Below are positions 23,523-31,989 of a stretch of DNA of 34,226 nt, in pieces; position 1 is the first letter of the stretch; each line of letters opens with the position of its first letter. The stretch covers positions 1-34,226 of the forward strand of contig DAOUGC010000096.1 of the NCBI GenBank assembly GCA_034429695.1. The letters run 5' to 3'. Both the position numbers and the translations under genes were made by a program. Source of the DNA: DAOUGC01 sp034429695. Its GTDB lineage: Bacteria > Chloroflexota > Anaerolineae > Anaerolineales > Anaerolineaceae. The notes under the pieces were generated by a model. That model did not search any database and was not told the DNA's origin. It saw nothing but the letters and a program-made list of their open reading frames with translations.

Positions 23523-25367
23523 ATGAAGGTGCTTCAAGGTAGGGGCAGAGTCATTTTGATCTTTGGCTTGATCGCTTTACTGGTCATCCTCGTCGCCGGT
23601 ATGAGTCTTTGGGTGGTCACTCAAACGGCACAGGGAAGCATGAGTTTGCCAACCGCAAGGATCTGGTTGATTGCATGCGGTGGTGTGGCCTTGCTTGCGT
23701 TGACCGGGCTGGGCTTGTGGTTGTATTCATCCTTTGGCACTCCATTGAGAAAACTGAATCATTTTGCCGCTCAGTTTGCCCAGGGAGATTATGACATTGC
23801 ACCGGATGAAATTGTTCAGGTGACTTCCGGCATCGGTGGGGATCTGCTTGAACTGGCAGGAACGCTGGGAACCGCAGTGGATTATTACCGTGAAAAGATC
23901 CACTGGTACGAGGAAATTTTGGATGCCCTTCCCTTCCCATTGTCTGTCACCGACATGAACATGAACTGGACCTTTATTAACCGTCCGGTTGAAAATTTGC
24001 TCAAGACCAAACGAAAGGAAGTGATCGGCCAGCAGTGCAATAACTGGAATGCCAATATTTGTAATACCGAAAATTGTGGCATCCGGCGTCTGCGTGGCAA
24101 TTTCCTGACCACATATTTTGATCAATGGGGTTTGAATTTCCGCGTGGACAGCGCCTACCTGACCAATTCTCACGGCGAACGGATTGGTCATATTGAGGCA
24201 GTCAGTGATGTGTCTGGCATTGTGGGCGTTACCCGCTTCATGCAGTCAGCCATCCAGGACCTGTCGCAATGTCTTGAGGCGATGTCAGAAGGAAATTTGA
24301 TTTTCGATGTACCTGCACTTCCAGAAGCCTCTGACGCGACTCGTGAAGCACGCGAAAGTTTTGTGCAGATTAACAATCACCTGAGCACGGCGAGGGATCG
24401 GCTTAATCTGGCGCTCAGCCAGGTGGTGGATAGCGCCGTGCACGTCAGCACATCGTCTGATCAACTGGCATCGGCGGCCAGCCAATCGGGGCAGGCCACT
24501 TCACAGATCGCCACCACCATGCAGGAAATTGCGCGCGGAACCGGCCAGCAATCAGACGCGGTGGCGCGCATGTCTGCCAATATCGAAGAGACCTCTCACA
24601 TGGTGGAAACCGTGACAACGGGTGTGCGCAACCAGGTGGAAGCCATTCAGCAGGTGACTGCAATGGTGAACAAAATCTCCTCCCGCAACGGCATTGCCGA
24701 GCAGGTGGCCCAGAGTGCCCAGAAGGGACAGGAGATGGTACAGCGCGCTGCACAGGTGAATGTGATCGTCGAGACCATTGAGGATATTGCCTCTCAAACC
24801 AATTTGCTGGCATTGAATGCCGCCATTGAGGCTGCCCGTGCAGGCGAACACGGCAAGGGTTTTGCCGTGGTGGCCGGTGAAGTGCGGAAACTGGCAGAGC
24901 GGGCTGCCAATTCAACCCGTGAGATCAGTCAGTTGATGGATGCCATCCAGTCATCGGTGCAGGAGACGGCACAAGTATCGGATAATGCTTCCAATGAGAT
25001 TCAAACCGTGGCAAAAGAACTGGTAAACGCCATGGAAGCGGTATCGGCGGTTGTGGATGAGAACTCGGTTGCGGCTGAGCGTATGTCAGCCAGTATCAAT
25101 ACCATTCTGCAGGCAATTGAAAATGTTGCCAGTATTAGTGAGGAGACCAGCGCATCGGTTGAAGAGGTCTCCGCATCGGCAGAAGAAATGAGCGCCCAGG
25201 TGGAGGAAGTCAACGCATCGGCGCAATCACTGGCCGACATGGCCATGGCGCTGCAGGACTCGGTCAAACATTTCTCCCTCAAGCACGTTGACGAGGCGCG
25301 CGCTTTTACTCCCAGCGGAGATGGAATACGTTTGCCGGGACGAAATGGTGGTAACGGCAAAGCCTGA
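23523..25367 (+). CDS. Methyl-accepting chemotaxis protein with cytoplasmic Cys-containing PAS sensor
   Basis: A 614-residue receptor. Two membrane helices lie close together (about 11-31 and 46-68) with only about 15 residues outside, so it has no external sensor. A HAMP domain (about 68-125) is followed by PAS (about 128-240), a second HAMP-like stretch (about 245-305) and the signalling coiled coil. The tip EDIASQTNLLALNAAIEAAR is near residue 420. The PAS domain has C172, C180 and C185 (C-x7-C-x4-C), a recurring pattern in PAS domains of some receptors that may bind metal or sense redox. Both signalling helices are shorter than those of the first receptor by about 36-38 residues each. Last gene of the operon. 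Confidence 0.92.
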   Translation: MKVLQGRGRVILIFGLIALLVILVAGMSLWVVTQTAQGSMSLPTARIWLIACGGVALLALTGLGLWLYSSFGTPLRKLNHFAAQFAQGDYDIAPDEIVQVTSGIGGDLLELAGTLGTAVDYYREKIHWYEEILDALPFPLSVTDMNMNWTFINRPVENLLKTKRKEVIGQQCNNWNANICNTENCGIRRLRGNFLTTYFDQWGLNFRVDSAYLTNSHGERIGHIEAVSDVSGIVGVTRFMQSAIQDLSQCLEAMSEGNLIFDVPALPEASDATREARESFVQINNHLSTARDRLNLALSQVVDSAVHVSTSSDQLASAASQSGQATSQIATTMQEIARGTGQQSDAVARMSANIEETSHMVETVTTGVRNQVEAIQQVTAMVNKISSRNGIAEQVAQSAQKGQEMVQRAAQVNVIVETIEDIASQTNLLALNAAIEAARAGEHGKGFAVVAGEVRKLAERAANSTREISQLMDAIQSSVQETAQVSDNASNEIQTVAKELVNAMEAVSAVVDENSVAAERMSASINTILQAIENVASISEETSASVEEVSASAEEMSAQVEEVNASAQSLADMAMALQDSVKHFSLKHVDEARAFTPSGDGIRLPGRNGGNGKA

Positions 25368-25387
25368 CAGTACAAACAAAGGTTGCC

Positions 25388-25419
25388 AGCAGCCTTCCAA
25401 CCGGAGGGCTGCTTTTTTT
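25388..25419 (+). terminator. Strong rho-independent terminator of the chemotaxis operon
   Basis: An 11-bp stem (25388-25398 with 25403-25413, one G-U pair) with an AACC loop is followed directly by a run of seven T. It starts 20 bases after the stop of the second receptor gene and marks the 3' end of the che operon. Confidence 0.93.
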
Positions 25420-25433
25420 ATTGATTTTCCGCA

Positions 25434-25442
25434 TGATATACT
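25434..25442 (+). promoter_or_regulatory. Extended -10 promoter candidate for the HAD-phosphoesterase pair
   Basis: TGATATACT gives an extended -10 element (TG, one base, TATACT). The -35 position has only a T-run from the preceding terminator. Transcription would start near 25449, about 26 bases before the GTG start of the HAD gene. Confidence 0.4.
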
Positions 25443-25474
25443 TGGAGGGTATTTTTTCAGGGAGGGATGAAACG

Positions 25475-26089
25475 GTGACAAAGATCTCGGCGGTAATATT
25501 TGACCTCGGCGGCGTACTGTTGCGTACTGAAGACCAGATGCCGCGCAATCAACTGGCGAAACAAATGGGCGTGGAGCCGGGTGAATTGGCGCGCATCGTG
25601 TTTGAATCAGAAACTGCAGCACAGGCAACTGTGGGAGCGGTGACGGAACCCATGGTATGGGGTTTTGTGGGACAGCGCTTTAACCTAAATCAGCGGGAGC
25701 TGGAAGCATTTCAAGAGGCTTTCTGGGCTGGCGATGTGTTGGATATGGGTCTGGTTGACTTTTTACGCTCCCTGCGTCCGGACAGAAAAACTGCACTGCT
25801 TTCCAACGCATGGGATGGCCTGCGAAGGTTATTGGAGGACAAATATCCCATCCTGGATGCTTTTGACCGCGTCATCATTTCAGCAGAGGTGAACCTGGCA
25901 AAACCGGATGCCCGCATTTATCAACGCATTCTCGCTGATCTGGAAACGCCGGCAGGGGAGGCGGTTTTTGTGGATGACATGCCAACCAATGTGGAAGCGG
26001 CGCGCAGTGTGGGCATGCATGCCATTCGTTTTGTCACCCGTGAACAGGTTTTAAACGATTTGAAGGCGTTGTTTGGGGCGGCATCTTGA
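25475..26089 (+). CDS. HAD-superfamily hydrolase (subfamily IA, variant 3)
   Basis: A 204-residue phosphatase-like protein. HAD motifs are motif I FDLGGVLL (DxGGV form), motif II LLSNAWD, motif III Lys in NLAKPDAR, and motif IV VFVDDMPTNVEAA. A helical cap is inserted between motifs I and II, as in subfamily IA. Family members with DxGGV instead of DxDxT include epoxide-hydrolase N-terminal and haloacid-like phosphatases; the substrate cannot be named. The GTG start at 25475 is preceded by GGGAGG. An in-frame start at 25421 would read through the predicted promoter. The stop overlaps a possible TTG start of the next gene. Confidence 0.85.
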   Translation: MTKISAVIFDLGGVLLRTEDQMPRNQLAKQMGVEPGELARIVFESETAAQATVGAVTEPMVWGFVGQRFNLNQRELEAFQEAFWAGDVLDMGLVDFLRSLRPDRKTALLSNAWDGLRRLLEDKYPILDAFDRVIISAEVNLAKPDARIYQRILADLETPAGEAVFVDDMPTNVEAARSVGMHAIRFVTREQVLNDLKALFGAAS

Positions 26090-26103
26090 GCGATTTAGGC
26101 TTG

Positions 26104-26700
26104 ATGGAGATTAAACCGCGCATTGCAACGCACATCGCGCAGCAAAAATGCATCATTGGGGTGGTCAGCGATACGCACGTACCCGACCGGGTTGGCTCGC
26201 TCAACCCGGCGTTATTGCAGGGGCTTGACGAGCATGAAGTGGATTACATCCTGCATGCTGGCGATATTTGCCTGCCCGGGGTGCTGGAGCAACTCAGCCA
26301 GATCGCACCGGTCATTGCCGTACGCGGAAACCGCGACTGGGCTTTTCGTGGAAAGCTGCCAAAGATACAGAAACTGGACATTTGCGGGCATCGGGTTGCC
26401 TTGACTCATGGGTACGGCGATTTGTTTTTTTATTTTTTTGACAAGTGGTATGATCTATTTCAGGGTTACCGGCTTGACCGATATCAGACCATGTTGTTGC
26501 AGCAGGTGGAATGGGCGCAAGTGATCATTTTTGGTCACACGCATTATCCGGAAAACCGACAAATTGAGGGGCAACGATTATTGTTTAACCCCGGTTCGCC
26601 AAGTGCCAGGCATCCGCGCGTGAACCAGTGCAGTTACGGTGTGTTGGAATTTGACCATCAGGCGGTCAGGGGGCGGATCATTCCTTTGGCAGGCGCATGA
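26104..26700 (+). CDS. YfcE/MJ0936-type metallophosphoesterase
   Basis: A 198-residue calcineurin-like phosphoesterase. Metal and active-site motifs are all present: VSDTHVPDR, HAGDI, RGNRDW, LTHGYGD and IFGHTHYP, then FNPGSPS. YfcE-type enzymes hydrolyse phosphodiesters in vitro; the natural substrate here is unknown. The start could be ATG at 26104 or TTG at 26086, which overlaps the HAD stop as TTGA and would couple translation. Neither has a good ribosome-binding site. It appears co-transcribed with the HAD gene. No terminator was found before the rpoB promoter. Confidence 0.88.
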   Translation: MEIKPRIATHIAQQKCIIGVVSDTHVPDRVGSLNPALLQGLDEHEVDYILHAGDICLPGVLEQLSQIAPVIAVRGNRDWAFRGKLPKIQKLDICGHRVALTHGYGDLFFYFFDKWYDLFQGYRLDRYQTMLLQQVEWAQVIIFGHTHYPENRQIEGQRLLFNPGSPSARHPRVNQCSYGVLEFDHQAVRGRIIPLAGA

Positions 26701-26739
26701 CGGGTGAAATTCATTAAAAAAATTAGTAAAAATCCTGCA

Positions 26740-26786
26740 AATTGGCCGCCCAATTACTTGATCTTTTGGCACGGTCTTGCTATAAT
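26740..26786 (+). promoter_or_regulatory. rpoB promoter with adjacent palindrome
   Basis: TTGATC (26758-26763) and a perfect TATAAT (26781-26786) are spaced 17 bp. An A-rich stretch (about 26714-26734) resembles an UP element. Between them lies the perfect dyad AATTGG-CCGC-CCAATT (26740-26755), which touches the -35 box and could bind a regulator. The predicted start is near 26793, giving a leader of about 75 bases. Confidence 0.8.
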
Positions 26787-26868
26787 TGTCGTTTGCGTTA
26801 TCCCGTAGGGATCCGCGATGATTTAATGTGTATTGTACCAGCCCAGGTTTATACGATCAGGAGAAACC

Positions 26869-29800
26869 ATGGCTTCTGTTTTAGCGACAAAGTCCTACGC
26901 CCGTATCCCCGTTATTTTTGATTTGCCCGACTTAATTGAGGTTCAACTGGACTCCTTCCGCAGACTTAAGGCGGAAGGCCTTGCTGATCTCTTTAATGAG
27001 ATCTCACCGATTGAATCCTACAACAAGGGCATGAAGTTGTTTTTCCCCAGCCATACGCCTGAGTCGCAACAGTGGGGACTGAAGTTCTGGTTTGGCGATC
27101 CGAAGCACAATATTGATGAGTGTGTGGAACGCGATTTGACCTATGCCAGTCCGTTGTATGTGTCTGTATTGCTGGCCGGGCCCGAAGTGCCCGAACCCAT
27201 CCGCCAGGACATCTTCCTTGGGGATTTCCCGGAGATGACCGAAAAAGGCACCTTCATCATCAACGGCACCGAGCGCGTGGTCGTTTCGCAATTGATCCGC
27301 TCGCCGGGTGTGTATTTTGAAGGTCCGGTTGACCGCACCACCGGTCATCGCCTCGCCATGGCTAAATTGATCCCTGACCGCGGCGCGTGGATGGAATTTG
27401 AGACCCGCAAGAACGATTACATCATTCTGAAATTCAACCGCAAGCGCACCGTGCCCATCACCATTTTCCTGCGCGCCCTTGCCGCTGTGGATGACCTGCT
27501 TGGCTCTTCTCCGCTCAAGGAAGGAACCGATCAGGAGCTGATGGAGCTGTTCCAGGATGTGGATAACAATCCCGACCGGCAGTTCATCGCCTCAACGCTG
27601 CGCCAGGAGCCGCCGTGGGACCTGTCCAATGGTCAGACCGTGGCACAGGCGGCGCTGCTTGAGTTCTTCAAGCGCATGCGCCCCGGCGACCCCGCCACCC
27701 TGGATAATGCCCGCGCCTTCCTGATGGAGCAGTTGTTCGATCAGCGCCATTACGATCTGGAACGGGTGGGGCGTTACAAGCTCAATCAGAAGCTGGATTT
27801 GATGGAGCGCATTCCTGTGTCGCACCGCACCGTCACTGCGTGGGACGTTGTGTACCTGGTGCGCCGCATGATCATGATCAATAACCTGATGGCCGACAAG
27901 GACGATATTGACCATCTGGGTAACCGCCGTGTGAAGACAGTGGGTGAGTTGATCCAGAACAAACTGCGCATTGGCCTGCGCCGCATGGAACGCGTGATTA
28001 AAGAACGCATGTCCATTCGCGATCAGGACCAGACCTCGCCGGTCAGCCTGGTTAATATTCGACCTGTGGTGGCTGCCCTGCGCGAGTTCTTTGGCTCCAG
28101 CCAGTTGTCACAGTTCATGGATCAGACCAACCCGCTGGCCGAGCTGCGCCACAAACGCACGCTTTCAGCCCTGGGTCCTGGTGGTCTGCGCCGTGAGCGC
28201 GCCACGTTTGATGTGCGCGATGTGCACCATTCGCACTACGGCCGTATTTGCCCCATTGAGACCCCGGAAGGTCCCAACATTGGTCTGATTGGCCGTCTGG
28301 CAACCTTTGCGCGGGTCAATGAATACGGCTTCATCGAGACGCCCTATCGCCGCGTGGTGAAAGTGCTGTCCTCTGATGACGAGCGTCTGGTTGGTCGCCA
28401 GCTCAAGGAAACCCTCAGTAATCCCGATACCGGTGAAGTGATTGCATCGGAAGGTGAGCGTGTTACCGAGGCCATGCTGCCCGCCATTCGCAAGCTCAAG
28501 CGGGCCACCATCTTTGTGACCCCGTTTGTGTCTGAAGACGTGGAATATCTTTCGGCTGATGCTGAAGACAAGTTCGTGATTGCCCAGGCCAACACTCCGT
28601 TGACCGATACCAATGAGTTTGCCATTCAGCGAATTTCCTGCCGTCATCACTCTGACTTCACCATCAACGGGCCTGATTCAATTAACTATATGGACGTGGC
28701 TCCCCACCAGGTGGTGGGTGTTTCCGCCGCGTTGATCCCGTTCCTCGAGCATGATGACGCCAACCGCGCGTTGATGGGCTCGAACATGCAGGCGCAGGCT
28801 GTGCCTTTGATCCGCCCTGACATTCCGTTGATCTCGACCGGCATGGAGACCTTCTCTGCGCTGGACTCGGGTCAGGTGTTGATTGCCCAGGAAGACGGTG
28901 AAGTTGTATCTGTGACCGGCCGTCAGATCATTGTTCGCGCCACCGGAAACGGCTCGCTGCATCAATATCAGTTGCGCAAGTATCAGCGCTCCAATCAGTC
29001 CACCTGCATCGACCAGCGCCCGGCTGTGGTGAAGGGTCAGCGGGTGCGCAAGGGCGACGTACTGGCCGACTCGTCATCGACCGTCAACGGCAACCTGGCT
29101 CTGGGCCAGAACGTTGTGGTGGCGTTCCTCTCGTGGGAAGGCGGCAACTTTGAAGACGCCATCCTGATCTCGGAACGCCTGGTGCAGGAAGACCGCTTTA
29201 CATCGGTTCACATCGAGAAGTACGAAGTGGAAGCCCGTGACACCAAACTGGGTCCGGAGGAGATCACCCGCGATATTCCCAACGTGGGCGAGGAAGCCAT
29301 CAAGGATCTGGATGAGCACGGCATCATTCGCATTGGCGCTGAGGTGGGGCCCAATGACATCCTGGTGGGCAAGATTACGCCCAAGGGTGAAAAAGAACTG
29401 ACCCCCGAAGAACGCCTGCTGCGCGCCATCTTTGGTGAGAAGTCTCGCGATGTAAAAGATACCTCACTGCGCATGCCGCATGGCGAGCGCGGCAAGGTGG
29501 TGGACGTTAAAGTGTTCACCCGCGAAGACAACGCCGATCTGGCTGCCGGTGTGGATATGATGGTGCGCGTCTCTGTGGCGCAGCGCCGCAAGATCACCGC
29601 TGGCGACAAGATGGCTGGCCGTCACGGCAACAAGGGTGTGGTTTCGCGTGTGGTGGCTGTTGAAGACATGCCGTTCCTCGAGGATGGCACACCTGTGGAT
29701 ATCATCCTCAACCCGTTAGGTGTCCCCGGTCGTATGAACATCGGCCAGGTGCTGGAAACCCATCTGGGTTGGGCGGCGCGTGAGCTGCACTTCAGGGGTA

Positions 29801-30792
29801 TTACCCCGGTATTTGACGGCGCCACTGAATTGGAAATTGAAGCAGAATTGGGGCGCGCCTGGATGATGGATGTATCCTGGCAGGACGCCGCAAATGATGC
29901 CTGGAATTGGTTGAAAGAGCAGGATTACGACCCGACGACCATTGAGGACGACGACGAAGTACGCCTGCTTTATATGGAAGCGTGGTTGGGCGAGCGTGGT
30001 TACGATGTTGACAGCCTCAAAGCTGACGAAACCTATGCCCGCATTGCTGTTGTTCGCGAATGGCTGCGCGATCGCGGCTACAACCCCGATGAGATCCTCG
30101 AATTCGAGAGCCTGGCTGCCAATACCCCCATGGTTCGGGAGATTGACCATGCCACCATTAATGCAACCCTGCGTCTGTGGCTGAAGAGCTTTGACCAGGA
30201 AGTTGATGGTCTTTCGGATGAGGAAGTACGCGCCAGGGCAAATGAGTTGATGACCACCACCGGTCAGCCGCTGCCCATTCTGGGCAAGAAGGTTCTGCAT
30301 GACGGCAAGACCGGCACCCCCTATGATCAACCGGTCACAGTGGGTGTGATGACCATGCTCAAGTTGCACCACCTGGTGGAAGACAAGGTTCACGCACGCT
30401 CCACAGGCCCCTACAGTCTGGTCACCCAGCAACCTTTGGGTGGCAAGGCGCAGTTTGGTGGTCAGCGCTTCGGCGAAATGGAAGTGTGGGCGCTTGAGGC
30501 TTATGGCGCCGCTTACACCCTGCAGGAGATGCTCACCGTCAAGTCTGACGATGTTCAGGGTCGCGTGAACACTTATGAAGCGATCGTCAAGGGAGAACCC
30601 ATTGAAGAACCGGGTCTGCCAGCTTCCTTCCGTGTGCTGGTGAAGGAACTGCAGAGTCTGGGTCTGGCGGTGGAAGCCGTGATGGACTCCGGCGAAGTGA
30701 TCCGCTTCGGCAAGGACGAAGAGCGTGTGCGCCCGCCGCGACTGGATACCGGTCTGTTGAGCCTGGGCGAAGACCTGGAGGCCATTCAGTAG
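26869..30792 (+). CDS. rpoB: RNA polymerase beta subunit RpoB with a lineage-specific repeat insertion
   Basis: A 1307-residue RpoB. Hallmarks are the rifampicin region (SSQLSQFMDQTNPLAELRHK, about 410-433), CPIETPEGPNIGLI, KMAGRHGNKGVVS and the C-terminal GGKAQFGGQRFGEMEVWALE. About 146 residues (995-1140, bases 29851-30288) are inserted between FDGA.ELEIEAEL and VLHDGKTG, where E. coli has only about ten residues. This insert has three repeats of W-L-x3-x-Y-D with a 25-26 residue period (W1014, W1039, W1065). At the E. coli R529 position it has T431. Start 26869 follows AGGAGA. rpoC does not follow, and rplL does not precede, unlike the common rplJL-rpoBC order. Confidence 0.98.
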   Translation: MASVLATKSYARIPVIFDLPDLIEVQLDSFRRLKAEGLADLFNEISPIESYNKGMKLFFPSHTPESQQWGLKFWFGDPKHNIDECVERDLTYASPLYVSVLLAGPEVPEPIRQDIFLGDFPEMTEKGTFIINGTERVVVSQLIRSPGVYFEGPVDRTTGHRLAMAKLIPDRGAWMEFETRKNDYIILKFNRKRTVPITIFLRALAAVDDLLGSSPLKEGTDQELMELFQDVDNNPDRQFIASTLRQEPPWDLSNGQTVAQAALLEFFKRMRPGDPATLDNARAFLMEQLFDQRHYDLERVGRYKLNQKLDLMERIPVSHRTVTAWDVVYLVRRMIMINNLMADKDDIDHLGNRRVKTVGELIQNKLRIGLRRMERVIKERMSIRDQDQTSPVSLVNIRPVVAALREFFGSSQLSQFMDQTNPLAELRHKRTLSALGPGGLRRERATFDVRDVHHSHYGRICPIETPEGPNIGLIGRLATFARVNEYGFIETPYRRVVKVLSSDDERLVGRQLKETLSNPDTGEVIASEGERVTEAMLPAIRKLKRATIFVTPFVSEDVEYLSADAEDKFVIAQANTPLTDTNEFAIQRISCRHHSDFTINGPDSINYMDVAPHQVVGVSAALIPFLEHDDANRALMGSNMQAQAVPLIRPDIPLISTGMETFSALDSGQVLIAQEDGEVVSVTGRQIIVRATGNGSLHQYQLRKYQRSNQSTCIDQRPAVVKGQRVRKGDVLADSSSTVNGNLALGQNVVVAFLSWEGGNFEDAILISERLVQEDRFTSVHIEKYEVEARDTKLGPEEITRDIPNVGEEAIKDLDEHGIIRIGAEVGPNDILVGKITPKGEKELTPEERLLRAIFGEKSRDVKDTSLRMPHGERGKVVDVKVFTREDNADLAAGVDMMVRVSVAQRRKITAGDKMAGRHGNKGVVSRVVAVEDMPFLEDGTPVDIILNPLGVPGRMNIGQVLETHLGWAARELHFRGITPVFDGATELEIEAELGRAWMMDVSWQDAANDAWNWLKEQDYDPTTIEDDDEVRLLYMEAWLGERGYDVDSLKADETYARIAVVREWLRDRGYNPDEILEFESLAANTPMVREIDHATINATLRLWLKSFDQEVDGLSDEEVRARANELMTTTGQPLPILGKKVLHDGKTGTPYDQPVTVGVMTMLKLHHLVEDKVHARSTGPYSLVTQQPLGGKAQFGGQRFGEMEVWALEAYGAAYTLQEMLTVKSDDVQGRVNTYEAIVKGEPIEEPGLPASFRVLVKELQSLGLAVEAVMDSGEVIRFGKDEERVRPPRLDTGLLSLGEDLEAIQ

Positions 30793-30797
30793 CCTTC

Positions 30798-30826
30798 TTG
30801 ACGCTATCCCGGGGTGATGATATAAT
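30798..30826 (+). promoter_or_regulatory. Strong promoter of the rpsL-rpsG-fusA-tuf operon
   Basis: TTGACG (30798-30803) and a perfect TATAAT (30821-30826) are 17 bp apart, with TGA before the -10 as an extended element. It starts six bases after the rpoB stop. The transcript would begin near 30833, leaving a leader of about 200 bases. Confidence 0.88.
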
Positions 30827-30839
30827 CGTGCCTCGTTGT

Positions 30840-30950
30840 CTGATTGTGCCTTAAAATCAGGACGGGACATTCCCGGTAAAAAGCGCCATTTGTATCGACC
30901 ATGAGGCGAGGCCATCGTTGCAGAACGTGGATATCATCAGCGATGGCCTC
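30840..30950 (+). promoter_or_regulatory. Structured 5' leader of the rpsL operon
   Basis: Three stem-loops follow each other in the leader: CTGATT/AATCAG (30840-30845 with 30855-30860), CGGGA-CAT-TCCCG (30863-30875), and a long one whose 10-bp perfect arms are GAGGCCATCG (30908-30917) and CGATGGCCTC (30941-30950) around a 23-base loop. No U-run follows, so these are not classic terminators. Ribosomal-protein operons often have such leaders bound by one of their own products, here possibly S7 (inference). Confidence 0.55.
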
Positions 30951-31033
30951 CCTTCATGAAAGAATAAACCAACCGTACACAGGCGTATTGTGCCCAGAAG
31001 TGCAATGCGTCACAGATTTTGTGGAGGCAAGCA

Positions 31034-31450
31034 GTGCCAACGATTAATCAACTGATCCGAAAAGGTCGCCGCACCAAGAGCGCCAAGAGCAAGTCTCCTG
31101 CGCTGCAGTTTACCTATAACACGAACAGGCAGCGCCGCACCAAGCAAACCGGTGGCGCCCCGCAGAAACGCGGCGTGTGCACCGTGGTGCGCACCATGAC
31201 CCCCAAGAAGCCGAACTCGGCTTTGCGCAAGATCGCCCGTGTCCGCCTGAGCAACCACATCGAAGTGACCGCCTACATTCCGGGTGAAGGCCACTCGTTG
31301 CAGGAGCACTCGGTGGTGCTGATCCGTGGCGGTCGTGTGAAAGACCTGCCCGGTGTGCGCTATCACATCGTACGCGGCTCCCTGGATACCACTGGTGTTG
31401 CCAAGCGTGGTCAGGCTCGTTCGAAGTACGGCGCCAAGCGCCCCAAGTAA
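31034..31450 (+). CDS. rpsL: 30S ribosomal protein S12
   Basis: A 138-residue S12 starting (GTG) PTINQLIRKGRRTK. The decoding-centre motifs TPKKPNSALRK and GRVKDLPGVRYHIVRG are intact, and the C-terminus ends RSKYGAKRPK. Compared with E. coli, about 15 residues are inserted after PALQ (FTYNTNRQRRTKQTGG). Bacillus S12 has a similar-length insertion at the same place, so this fits Terrabacteria. The GTG at 31034 is chosen because family members begin PTINQL and GGAGG lies seven bases upstream. First gene of the operon. Confidence 0.98.
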   Translation: MPTINQLIRKGRRTKSAKSKSPALQFTYNTNRQRRTKQTGGAPQKRGVCTVVRTMTPKKPNSALRKIARVRLSNHIEVTAYIPGEGHSLQEHSVVLIRGGRVKDLPGVRYHIVRGSLDTTGVAKRGQARSKYGAKRPK

Positions 31451-31485
31451 GCAATCATTGTTAAAGAGTTGATGGAGAAGTTTGA

Positions 31486-31953
31486 ATGCGACGGACCAAT
31501 CCCGAAAAGCGTGAGATATTACCCGACGTTCGGTACAACAGCCTGACCGTGCAGATGTTGATCAACCGCATCATGCGCCGCGGCAAGAAGAGTGTTGCCA
31601 CCGACGCCATGTACGACGCGATGGAAATCATGCGCGAAAAGACCGGTCGCGATCCCGTGGAAGTGCTGGAACAGGCGCTCAAGAACGTGGGTCCCGTCAT
31701 GGAAGTTCGCCCTCGCCGTGTCGGCGGCGCCACCTACCAGGTGCCCATGGAAGTGCCCACTCATCGCCGCGCCACCCTGGCCATGCGCTGGATCATTGAT
31801 TCCGCGCGTTCCCGCAGTGGCAAGTCTTTTGCCGAAAAGCTGTCGGGTGAACTGCTGGATGCCTCCAATAATCAGGGCGCCTCAGTTCGCAAGCGCGAAG
31901 AGACCCACAAAATGGCTGAGGCCAACCGGGCATTCTCGCACTACCGAGTTTAG
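31486..31953 (+). CDS. rpsG: 30S ribosomal protein S7
   Basis: A 155-residue S7, normal in length. It begins MRRTNPEKREILPDVRYNS and keeps the 16S-binding patterns LINRIMRRGKKSVA, VRPRRVGGATYQVPMEV and the C-terminal THKMAEANRAFSHYR. S7 nucleates assembly of the 30S head and is the autoregulator of this operon in E. coli. GGAG precedes the ATG. A 35-bp gap separates it from rpsL. Confidence 0.98.
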   Translation: MRRTNPEKREILPDVRYNSLTVQMLINRIMRRGKKSVATDAMYDAMEIMREKTGRDPVEVLEQALKNVGPVMEVRPRRVGGATYQVPMEVPTHRRATLAMRWIIDSARSRSGKSFAEKLSGELLDASNNQGASVRKREETHKMAEANRAFSHYRV

Positions 31954-31989
31954 TACTTTACAGGAATAAGAAGATACAGGTAATTTGCA

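Noticed and set aside
29716..30915. 399-codon minus-strand reading frame opposite rpoB
   Set aside because: It lies antisense to the conserved rpoB coding region, and its composition follows from the third-position bias of rpoB. No domain is recognisable.
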